Below are positions 1 to 8,300 of a stretch of 24,113 nucleotides of DNA, in pieces (position 1 is the first letter of the stretch; every line of letters begins with the position of its first letter). Location of the stretch: the NCBI GenBank assembly GCA_041940305.1, contig JBGTSJ010000043.1, positions 1-24,113 on the forward strand, read 5' to 3'. The translations under genes were made by a program, and so were the position numbers. This stretch comes from JBGTSJ01 sp041940305 (GTDB lineage Bacteria > Planctomycetota > Planctomycetia > Planctomycetales > Planctomycetaceae). The notes below the pieces were generated by a model, which saw only the letters and a program-made list of their open reading frames with translations, searched no databases and was not told where the DNA came from.

Positions 1-2745
1 GTGCTGCAGAACCTTATCGAGAACGCTGTCAAGTACATGGGCGACCGGGAGTCGCCACGCATCGTGATCGGTGCCCGCCATGAGGGACGCGAGCCGGTCT
101 TCTACGTCGCGGACAAGGATGAGGAGGGCGAGACGAGCCTGAACCTTGCCGCGTCCTACGCCTTCAACCATCGCAAGCATCTGGCGAACAGCTATGCGCT
201 GCGCGAAGGCCTGGTGGGACAGTGCGCCTATGAGAAGGCGCGCATCCTGCTCACCAACGTGCCCAAGGACTATGTCCAGATCAGCTCCGGTCTCGGGGAG
301 GCGGCGCCGCTCAACATCATCGTGCTGCCGGTGCTGTTCGAAGGGCAGGTCAAGGCCGTCATCGAGTTGGCCTCCTTCGAGCGGTTCAGCCTGGCGCATC
401 ACGCGTTTCTCGATCAGCTGACCGAGAGCATCGGCATCGTGCTCAACACGATCGAAGCCAACATGCGGACGGAGGACCTGCTAAAGCAGTCCCAGTCGCT
501 CGCGAAGGAACTGCAGAGCCAGCAGCAGGAACTCACCAGCACGAACGCGCAGCTGGAGGAGAAGGCGCGGCTGCTGGCGGAACAGAACGTGGAAGTCGAG
601 CGCAAGAACTCGGAGGTCGAGCAGGCGCGGCAGGCGCTGGAAGAGAAAGCCGCCCAGCTGGCGCTGACGTCCAAGTACAAGTCCGAGTTTCTGGCGAACA
701 TGTCGCACGAGCTGCGGACTCCGCTCAACAGCCTGCTGATCCTCTCCGACCAGTTGTGCAAGAACCGCGAGGGCAACCTGATGCCCAAGCAGCGGGAGTT
801 CGCGCAGACGATTCATGCCGCCGGCAACGATCTGCTCACGCTGATCAACGACATCCTCGACCTCTCCAAGATCGAGTCGGGCACGGTCGTGCTCGACATC
901 GGCGACGTCCATTTCTCCGATCTGCGCGGCTACGTGGAGCGCACGTTCCAGCACGTCGCCGAAGCGCGGCGCCTCGAGTTCGACATCCAGCTGGACGAAT
1001 CGCTCCCGCCGTCGCTGTTTACCGATCCGAAGCGCCTGCAGCAGATCCTGAAGAACCTGCTGTCGAACGCCTTCAAGTTCACGCAGGCGGGGAGCGTGAG
1101 CCTGAAGATCGCGCCGGCCGCCGGCGGGTGGAGCGGCGATCACGAGAGCCTTAACCGTGCCGACCGCGTGCTGGCCTTTACCGTGCGGGACACGGGCATC
1201 GGCATCGCGCCCGACAAGCAGCACATCATCTTCGAGGCGTTCCAGCAGGCCGACGGCAGCCGCAAGTACGGCGGCACCGGGCTGGGTCTGGCGATCAGCC
1301 GCGAGTTGTCGACGCTGCTGGGAGGGGAGCTGCGGCTGGCGAGCGCGGTCGGCGCCGGCAGCCAGTTCACGCTCTACCTGCCGGAGCATTATGTGCCGGC
1401 GCGGCCGACGCGCAAGTCGCACGCCGCCTCTCCATCGTTGAGCGGTGCGGGCAAATCCGGAGAGGGTCGAAGCGACAGCGACGATGCTCCGCGGCTGGCG
1501 GCCGTCATCGACCCCGCGATCTCCGCGAACGTGTTCGGCGACGACCGGGACCAGGTGCAGCCGGGTGACCGGGTGCTGCTGATCGTCGATAACGACGAGA
1601 GCTTTGCCCAGATCATGCTGGAGGCGGCGCGCGAGCAGGGATGGAAAGGGATGGTCACCACCAGCGGGGCGGCAGCGTTGGCCCTGGCACGGGACGGCCG
1701 GCCCGATGCGATCACGCTCGATTTACGTCTGCCCGATATCGACGGCTGGCGCGTGCTGGATCGGCTGAAGAATGACGCCCAGACGCGGCATCTGCCGGTA
1801 TACATCATCACGACCGAAGAGGACCAGCGGGAGCGGGGACGGGCTCGCGGCGCGCTGGATGTCCTCACCAAGCCGCTGCAGAGCCGCGAGTCGCTGGTGG
1901 CGCCGCTGCACACGCTGCACGAATACGTCGGCCGGCGGTCGAAGTCGCTGCTGATCGTGACGGCGGACGCGGACGAGCGGGCTCGGCTGAGCGAGCTGCT
2001 GCAGTCGGGGGACGACCAACTGACGACCGTCGCGACGGCGGACGACGCTCTGACCGCTCTGGGCCGCGACCGGTTCGACTGCATCGTGCTCGACGTGGCC
2101 GTGCCCGACATGGCGCTGCGGGAACTGATGGATGCCGTCGAGCGGAATCCGGAACTGGGAGAGATTCCGGTGCTGCTCTACTCGCGTCGCGACCTGACGG
2201 AGCAGGAGCAGGAGGAGCTGCGCCGGGTCTCGCAGTCGCTGCTGGTAAAGCCCGTGCAGTCGGCCGAGCGGCTGGTGGACGAAGTGCTGCTGCATCTGCA
2301 TCGTCCCACGTCGCGGCTGTCTCCGGCACAGCGGAGCATCTTCGACCGGCTGCATCAGTCGGACGAGATTCTGCACGGCCGCAAGGTGCTCATCGTCGAT
2401 GACGACGTCCGCAATATCTTCGCGATGGCGAGCGTCCTCGAACAGCACCAGATGGAGGTAGTCTCGGCCGAGGACGGGGAGTCTGCCATCCGGCTGCTGC
2501 AGGAGTCCGGCGACGTGGACATTGTGCTGATGGACGTGATGATGCCCGACATGGACGGGTACGATACGATGCGGGCCATCCGCAACGAATCGCGGTTCCG
2601 CAGTCTGCCGATGATCGCTGTCACGGCCAAGGCCATGAAAGGGGACCGCGAGAAGTGTCTGGAGGCGGGGGCCTGGGACTACGTCTCCAAGCCGGTGGAC
2701 ACCGAGCATGTGCTCTCGGTCCTCCGCGCGTGGCTGCACCGGTAA
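1..2745 (+). CDS. Hybrid histidine kinase, GAF-HisKA-HATPase-REC-REC-REC (5' partial, chimeric N-terminus)
   Basis: Cytoplasmic hybrid sensor kinase; the visible part has no membrane segment. Order: residues 1-38 resemble the N-box half of another HATPase domain (LQNLIENAVKYMGD); about 36-155 is a GAF domain lacking its first strand; 155-225 is a coiled coil; HisKA has phospho-acceptor His236 in ANMSHELRTP; HATPase has an N-box near 347-362, DTGIGI from 397 and GGTGLGL from 424. Three receiver domains follow, with predicted acceptors Asp574, Asp698 and Asp845. REC2 reads VTADAD where the acidic pair is expected, so its metal pocket may be impaired. The reading frame is open at base 1, which is a GTG, but this lies inside a domain, so the true start is probably upstream. 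The stop is TAA at 2743-2745. GAF-hybrid kinases of this layout typically act in multi-step phosphorelays; the signal is unknown. Confidence 0.9.
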   Translation: MLQNLIENAVKYMGDRESPRIVIGARHEGREPVFYVADKDEEGETSLNLAASYAFNHRKHLANSYALREGLVGQCAYEKARILLTNVPKDYVQISSGLGEAAPLNIIVLPVLFEGQVKAVIELASFERFSLAHHAFLDQLTESIGIVLNTIEANMRTEDLLKQSQSLAKELQSQQQELTSTNAQLEEKARLLAEQNVEVERKNSEVEQARQALEEKAAQLALTSKYKSEFLANMSHELRTPLNSLLILSDQLCKNREGNLMPKQREFAQTIHAAGNDLLTLINDILDLSKIESGTVVLDIGDVHFSDLRGYVERTFQHVAEARRLEFDIQLDESLPPSLFTDPKRLQQILKNLLSNAFKFTQAGSVSLKIAPAAGGWSGDHESLNRADRVLAFTVRDTGIGIAPDKQHIIFEAFQQADGSRKYGGTGLGLAISRELSTLLGGELRLASAVGAGSQFTLYLPEHYVPARPTRKSHAASPSLSGAGKSGEGRSDSDDAPRLAAVIDPAISANVFGDDRDQVQPGDRVLLIVDNDESFAQIMLEAAREQGWKGMVTTSGAAALALARDGRPDAITLDLRLPDIDGWRVLDRLKNDAQTRHLPVYIITTEEDQRERGRARGALDVLTKPLQSRESLVAPLHTLHEYVGRRSKSLLIVTADADERARLSELLQSGDDQLTTVATADDALTALGRDRFDCIVLDVAVPDMALRELMDAVERNPELGEIPVLLYSRRDLTEQEQEELRRVSQSLLVKPVQSAERLVDEVLLHLHRPTSRLSPAQRSIFDRLHQSDEILHGRKVLIVDDDVRNIFAMASVLEQHQMEVVSAEDGESAIRLLQESGDVDIVLMDVMMPDMDGYDTMRAIRNESRFRSLPMIAVTAKAMKGDREKCLEAGAWDYVSKPVDTEHVLSVLRAWLHR

Positions 2746-2754
2746 CGCAGGAGC

Positions 2755-2843
2755 CGTCAGCGATCAGTTTACAGTCGCCAGGAAGAGTGCCAGTCTGCGT
2801 GGCTCCGAACTGTCAACTGAAAACTGAGAGCTGAAAACTGACA
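2755..2843. repeat. Inverted array of degenerate heptamer repeats
   Basis: Five head-to-tail heptamers close to ACTGAAA run on the plus strand from 2809 to 2843. Three heptamers of the same type (ACTGTAA, ACTGATC, GCTGACG) run on the minus strand over 2775-2755, with a spacer of about 33 nt. The two arms could pair as an imperfect stem (about 15 of 21 positions). The array fills the spacer between the two kinase genes and ends 7 nt before the next start codon. Confidence 0.75.
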
Positions 2844-2850
2844 ACCCTCC

Positions 2851-4635
2851 ATGAGCGACGCGAACCAGCCCGTCAACATCCTGCTCGTCGACGATCGCCC
2901 CGACCAGCTGCTGGTCCTGGAGTCGATCCTGGGGGATCTTGGCCAGAACCTGGTGCGGGCCCACTCCGGCCGCGAGGCGCTCCGCTTCCTGCTGCAGCAC
3001 GACTGCGCGGTAATCCTGCTCGACGTGAACATGCCGGACCTCGACGGCTTTGAAACCGCCTCGCTGATCCGGCAACATCCGCGTTCGCAGCAGATCCCGA
3101 TCATCTTCTTCACGGCGGGCGATCAGACCGACACGCACGTCTCCCGCGGCTACTCGCTGGGCGCGGTGGACTACATCCACACCCCCGCGATGCCGGAGGT
3201 TCTGCTCGCCAAGGTCAGCGTGTTTGTCGAGCTTGCCCGCCGCACGGCGGAAGTCCGCGACGAGGCGCTCCGGCTCGAAGCGCGGGTCCGCGAGCGCACG
3301 GCCGAGCTCGAATCGCTGAACAGCAAGCTCCAGGCCGAGATCGCCGAACGCAAACGGACCGAACACGACCGCGCTCGACTCCTCGCCGAGGCCCAGGAGG
3401 GAGTCCGCCGACGCGACGAGTTCCTCGCGATGCTGGCGCACGAGCTGCGCAATCCGCTCGCGTCGATCGTCTGCGGAGTCGACGTCATGCGGCTGACCGG
3501 CCTCAACGACCCCGAGCTGGAGGAGGCGCGGGAGATCATCGAGCGGCAGGCGGCCCACATGGGAGCCCTGCTGCAGGACCTGCTGGACATCTCCCGCATC
3601 ACGCGCGGAAAGATCCAGCTGAACTGCCGGCCGGTCGATCTGGTGTCCGTTGTCGCCGACGCTGCGGCCGTGCAGAAGGAGGCCGTCGCCGCCCGCCGGC
3701 ATCAGCTGGACCTCCGCCTGCCGGAGGAACCATTGACGATTCTCGGCGACGCGACCCGCCTGCAGCAGATCGTCGTTAATCTGCTGAATAACGCCGTCAA
3801 GTACACCGATCCCGGCGGCTGCATTACCGTGGTCGCCGAAGTCCGCGGCGATCGGGCGGTCGTCGAGGTGAGGGACACGGGCATCGGAATTCCGCCCGAA
3901 CAGGCGGCGGCGATTTTCGAGCCGTTCGTTCAGCTAGGCCGGTCCCACGCGCGCGCCAGCGAAGGCCTCGGGATCGGCCTCACGCTGGTGCAGCGGCTGG
4001 CGGAGCTCCACCACGGAACCGTCTCGGTCGAAAGCTCGGGACTGGGACAGGGGACGGCATTCACCATCAGTTTCCCGCTCGCCGCACCGGCAGAAGCGCA
4101 CTCGGCTGCAGCTGCACCCGCGGCCGGCGTGAACGGAACAGCTCGCCGCGTGGTTCTGGTGGAAGACAACAGCGACGTGAGGCAGATGATCAGCCGGCTG
4201 CTCGCGCGGCATGGACATCACGTGGACGTCTCGAGCGACGGCCCGGAGGGAGTGCAGGCCATCCGCGCAATCAAGCCCGATCTCGCCTTGATCGACGTCG
4301 GACTGCCGGGCATCGACGGATATGAGGTGGCCGCGCGGGTCCGCGCCGATCCGGACTGTCGATCGGTCCAGCTGGTCGCGATGACCGGCTACGGCCAGCC
4401 GGAAGACCACCGCCGCTCCCTTGAGGCCGGCTTCGACGCCCACCTGGTGAAACCGGTGCATGCCGAGCAATTGCTCGCGCTCTTGAATCCAGGATTACCT
4501 CGCCGCCAAGCCCCTGGCATCCCCCCAGTTGATGCGGACCTGAAGGATAATGCTGAACGGGAAGAGGCAGTGTACCTCCGGGCCTGCTCACAGAGCGCGC
4601 CCCGCACCGAACGCCAGCGTGCCGGCGATGCTTGA
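2851..4635 (+). CDS. Hybrid histidine kinase, REC-coiled coil-HisKA-HATPase-REC
   Basis: Soluble hybrid kinase of 594 residues. The N-terminal receiver has the acidic pair Asp14/Asp15 and predicted phospho-acceptor Asp58 (LLDVNMPD). A coiled coil (about 125-185) leads to HisKA with His197 in AMLAHELRNP. The HATPase has its N-box around Asn310 and DTGIGI from 342. The C-terminal receiver carries Asp482 (LIDVGLPG). The last 45 or so residues are an unconserved-looking tail. The ATG at 2851 is chosen because it places a normal receiver strand (NILLVDD) nine residues in; there is no clear Shine-Dalgarno, as the spacer is repeat sequence. With a receiver at each end, it probably takes phosphate from, or is gated by, another kinase, possibly its upstream neighbour 105 nt away. 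That partnership is inference. Confidence 0.93.
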   Translation: MSDANQPVNILLVDDRPDQLLVLESILGDLGQNLVRAHSGREALRFLLQHDCAVILLDVNMPDLDGFETASLIRQHPRSQQIPIIFFTAGDQTDTHVSRGYSLGAVDYIHTPAMPEVLLAKVSVFVELARRTAEVRDEALRLEARVRERTAELESLNSKLQAEIAERKRTEHDRARLLAEAQEGVRRRDEFLAMLAHELRNPLASIVCGVDVMRLTGLNDPELEEAREIIERQAAHMGALLQDLLDISRITRGKIQLNCRPVDLVSVVADAAAVQKEAVAARRHQLDLRLPEEPLTILGDATRLQQIVVNLLNNAVKYTDPGGCITVVAEVRGDRAVVEVRDTGIGIPPEQAAAIFEPFVQLGRSHARASEGLGIGLTLVQRLAELHHGTVSVESSGLGQGTAFTISFPLAAPAEAHSAAAAPAAGVNGTARRVVLVEDNSDVRQMISRLLARHGHHVDVSSDGPEGVQAIRAIKPDLALIDVGLPGIDGYEVAARVRADPDCRSVQLVAMTGYGQPEDHRRSLEAGFDAHLVKPVHAEQLLALLNPGLPRRQAPGIPPVDADLKDNAEREEAVYLRACSQSAPRTERQRAGDA

Positions 4636-4991
4636 GCGAGGCGGCCAGTATCCCAACCTGGACTCGAACCCGCGTCTGGACCTTCGAAAGATCCCGTCAC
4701 ACACTCCGGACGGCGATCGCGAGACCATCCCCCGCATTAACCCCGAGCGACTCACGCAGCCAGTCGCTGGCACAGTTCTGCCATGTCTCCATGTGCGTGG
4801 TGTGGTATTCCGCGGGCCATTGACACGGACGCGGCGGCGCGCTCGAACGCCTCAAGCCCCTTCGATGGGAGGCGGTCGTCGACCCAAAGTGCAGCTCTGA
4901 CAGTTCGCCTTCCGCTGGGAAAGCGGACAGTGCCGCAACTTCGACCGCCATGAAGAGTCGCAAGCGACTTCCCAGAAATGCTTTAAGAAAA
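4636..4991. other. Intergenic stretch without a supported gene
   Basis: This is about 355 nt between the second kinase and tRNA-Gln. Short open frames exist on both strands (for example 4550-4900 plus and 4697-4963 minus), but none has a recognisable domain or a convincing ribosome binding site. It contains a tRNA-like 3' half (4650-4694) and a perfect 6-bp hairpin, AGTCGC/GCGACT at 4956-4969, just beyond the 3' end of tRNA-Gln. The hairpin has no T-run, so terminator function is uncertain. Confidence 0.5.
4650..4694 (-). pseudogene. tRNA-like 3' half (anticodon-type arm TCG plus T-arm)
   Basis: On the minus strand, a 5-bp stem GGATC/GGTCC closes a 7-nt loop TTTCGAA that would present anticodon TCG (Arg). 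After 4 nt comes GCGGG-TTCGAGT-CCAGG, a T-arm with a canonical loop but only 3 of 5 pairs, then a possible 3' acceptor strand TTGGGAT. No matching 5' acceptor strand or D-arm lies upstream, so this is not a functional tRNA. It may be a degraded fragment or chance. Confidence 0.3.
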
Positions 4992-5062
4992 TTGCCCGGC
5001 TAGGATTTGAACCTAGACTAAATGATCCAGAGTCATTCGTGCTACCGTTACACCACCGGGCA
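4992..5062 (-). tRNA. tRNA-Gln (anticodon CTG)
   Basis: Complete cloverleaf on the minus strand. The acceptor stem TGCCCGG (5062-5056) pairs with CCGGGCA (4999-4993), with discriminator A at 4992. The D-stem is GTGT/GCAC. The anticodon stem AATGA/TCATT encloses loop CTCTGGA, giving anticodon CTG, which decodes CAG. The 4-nt variable loop is TAGT, and the T-arm CTAGG-TTCAAAT-CCTAG is perfectly paired. CCA is not encoded; a short T-rich run (TTTTCTT) follows. It lies downstream of the giant secreted-protein gene on the same strand, with a candidate promoter of its own near 5238-5265. Confidence 0.96.
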
Positions 5063-5237
5063 GTCGTGGTTGTGTGACCGGCCCATGCGTCAATCGAATC
5101 GATGAAACGCATGCCTCGACGACCTTGGGCGCCTGGGCTGGTCGTCGGAAGTCACTGTGAACACCCCGGTGGCTGGGACCTGCGGGGAGTCGCACATCAG
5201 GCAGACCCCGCAGAGTATCCCGGGGACGCCGGGGGGA

Positions 5238-5265
5238 AGTCTAGCAGAATGGCTGCGCTGAACAA
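5238..5265 (-). promoter_or_regulatory. Candidate sigma-70 promoter upstream of tRNA-Gln
   Basis: Reading the minus strand, TTGTTC (5265-5260) is followed after a 16-nt spacer by TAGACT (5243-5238), preceded by TGC to form an extended -10 (TGCTAGACT). It would give a leader of about 170 nt before tRNA-Gln. The leader contains a 7-bp stem TGCGGGG/CCCCGCA (5181-5187 with 5206-5212). Motif evidence only. Confidence 0.4.
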
Positions 5266-5346
5266 GACCGGGACGCGATTGAAAGGGTTTCTCAATCTCA
5301 AGCTTCTCGTCTTCCTGCGGGGGACGCATGCCTCGCCGCCGGGGTT

Positions 5347-8300
5347 TCAGAAGAATCCGGGCGTGCGCGAGTTGCGGTTGTTGCCGGAGGTTTGTTGAGA
5401 TCGGAAGGGCTCTTCGGAGTCGTCGGTGACGGCGCGGCGTGCGTGGGTTGACTGACCGAGGGAGGAGTAGGCGCGGGCGAGATGGGCCTGCAACGTCTCG
5501 TCCAGCCGCCGGCCGGACCTCAATTGCTCCTCCAGCAGGGCGACGCATCGGTCGTAGAACTGCCCCCGCATTGCGGTGGCGATGACCCACTCGAACCGCT
5601 CCGGCGGGAGTTGTCCGGAGTCATGCAGCTCCAGCGCCAGGCGGCCGGCGTGTTCGAGGTCCGGCGACAATTCGGCTTCGCGGATCTGCAACTGCACGGA
5701 GATCGACTGCGCGGCCGGACTTTGGTCCGCGGCGAGTTCCGCGGCGAGTTCCCTGGCAATCGCCGCATCGACCGGCGCCGACATCTCGCGCAGCACGAGG
5801 TTGACGAGCGATTGATGCCGGTCATCGCCGGGCGGCGTCAGGGCGGCTCCCTGCAGGAGCATGCGCCAGCGTCGCGGACCGGCGGCCCAGCGCGCTTCGC
5901 GCACGAGCAGTCCCTGGCGGTCTACGTCGGTGACTCCCGGCAGCGCGCGGGCCTGCTCGAACAGCTCCGCCGCCCGGTTCATGCGGCCAGCATCGGCAAA
6001 CAGGTCGGCGAGGTATGCGTAGTGCTCGTCGTTCGCGCCTGCGGCTTCGACGACGTCGGCGACGGCCCGCTCGGCATCATTGAAGCGTTGCAGTTGCAGC
6101 AGGGCATCGATGCGATCCATCCGGCGGCGCTGGAGCGCCTCGCCGGACGCGGGGGAAGTGCGTGCGAGGGCGGCCTCGACGAACTGCAGGGTGTCGGCGG
6201 GGCGATCCAGCAGGCCGGCCAGACGGGCCAGTTCGTCATAGTTCGCCGCGGAACGGGTGTCCTCAGGTTGCTGCTGCAGCAGGCTGTAAAACTCGCGGTC
6301 GCTCAAGGCCGGGAAGTTGGCCGGTCGCACCAACTCGATCAGACCCGATGCGCCGCTGTGCACGACGGCATTCAGGGCGGCGCGCTGATTGATCCGCAGC
6401 GCGACCCGCGCGCTCGCACGGACGCCGAATTCCTGAACCCAGGCGTGCAGCAGATTGAGGAGTGGTTGATCCGGCGCGTCGCTCAGCGCCTCTTCGAGCA
6501 CTTCGGACGCGCCGACGAAGTCGTACTCGGCAATGCGAGCGCGGGCCTGACGGTAGGGGAGCGAATCGGCGTCGAGATCGTCGAGGACGAACCCGTCCCA
6601 GCCGTTGCGGAGGGGGGGCACCGTGGCATCCGGGTCGTGTTGGATGAGTGCCCACGACTCCAATTGCGCGCCGTCCGCATCTTCGCAGACGACGTTGAGC
6701 TGGCCCGAATCGGCATCGGATTCCATCCGCAGTCGGCAGGCGAGGCGGCCGTCCAGATGCGCCTCCCAGACTTCCGAGCCGCCGTTCGCCCTGGAGAAGG
6801 TGGCGAGGAGGAATGCGTCTTTCTGCTGGGGGACCGCCAGCCGCAGAGTGGCGGAGTCGTCATTGCTGGATTCGAGCGAGACGTCGAAGAGCCGCGCCAG
6901 ATCCTCGTTGGAGCGGTGGGGAAGCCACGGCAGATGGGCGTCGGCCATCCGGCGCACGGCCTCGCCCCAGGGGCCGAGTTCCACCAGGGTCAGACGGGGA
7001 TAGGCGATCGCCGCGCGATCGTCCTCGGCCCGCAAGCTGTGATGCCCCATGTCGAGCTGCAGCCGCGGACCTGCGGCGGTGATGGTCAGCAGTTGAACGG
7101 ATTCGCCGGATGTGCGTTGCCAGGTCTGGCGCCCGGCCATGGCCCCCTGGCGGAACTGGTTGAGCCAGCGGAGTTCGTCGGGTTGCGGATCCGGCAGACC
7201 GTCGCGGCGCGGCAGTTGCGGCAGATCAGTGAGCGTCATGCGATCCTGGATGAGCGCGAGGTTCTCCAGCGGTCCGGTGCGGCTGGGAGTGATCCGCTGG
7301 GCCGCGAGGCGGGCGCGGCGGAGCTCGACCAGCAATGAATAGATGTCATCGTGATTGTTCTGCGTCTGCCGGATGATGAGGGACATTGAGGGGACGTGCT
7401 CGGAGACAGTACCCCCGATGCCGTCGAGATCGAACCACGGTCCCTCGGTTTCATTCTGGAGGACTTCGATCAGCGGATCGGTATCCCAGCCGGCGTAATC
7501 GTTGGCAGTGATGCGGGGGACGCGCGCGGGGCGCATGAGGGGGCTCGCCGGGGGGAGGTTGCGGAGCTGATCGAGCAGCGACTCGATCTCGTCGTGCACG
7601 CGGCGCGTCTGGCGGACGAAGATGCAGAGCGCTGGCTCGTACTCGACGATCACGCCGCCGATGCCGTCGAGATCAAACCAGGGACCTTCGGTCTCGTTCT
7701 GCAGCAGTTCGATTGTCGGGTCGAAGTTGGCGCCGAAGCCGCCGCCGGTCCGGCTGAGGTTGCTGTTGTCGAACCCGAAGCCGCCGGTGTCGGAATCGGC
7801 GGTGGAATCGGTCGCGTCGGCGGCGCCCGGAGTCCAGACGCCGGCGTTTCCGCTGAGAGGGGGACTGCCGGCGCCGCTTCCACCGAAGCCGAACCCGCCA
7901 CCGCCGCCGAATCCACCGCCGCCGCCGAACCCACCGCCTCCGAATCCGCCACCTCCGCCACCGAACCCACCCCAGTTTCCGCGATCCCACCAGGGATCAC
8001 GCGGGGGGAACAACTCCTCCGGCAGCTCGTACACGATGCCGGAGAGGGGATAGAGCCGGGTCTCGAGTCTCTCGTCACAGATCTCGTTCGTCGTGATCGT
8101 GATGACTTCATTCTCGATGATGTACGAGAGCGGGACGCCGGCGACGTTTTCCAGCACGCGGTCCAGCGCGACTTTGGCCGGCACGTTCGTTAACTGGAGC
8201 GTGACTCGCTCGTCGACGCCGATCCCCTGGTCGTTGAGCGACTGTTCATCGATGCGCAGGTTCTCGTTCAGCAGGACGCGGAAGTAGGCGCCCACTTCAT

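Noticed and set aside
4550..4963. Short frames in the spacer (4550-4900 plus, 4697-4963 minus)
   Set aside because: Biased composition, no domain, no convincing ribosome binding site. The plus frame overlaps the kinase tail and the tRNA-like piece.
7850..7980. CRISPR-like or tandem DNA repeat
   Set aside because: The GCC/ACC-rich repetition is the codon pattern of the glycine-rich linker of the giant protein; there are no spacers.
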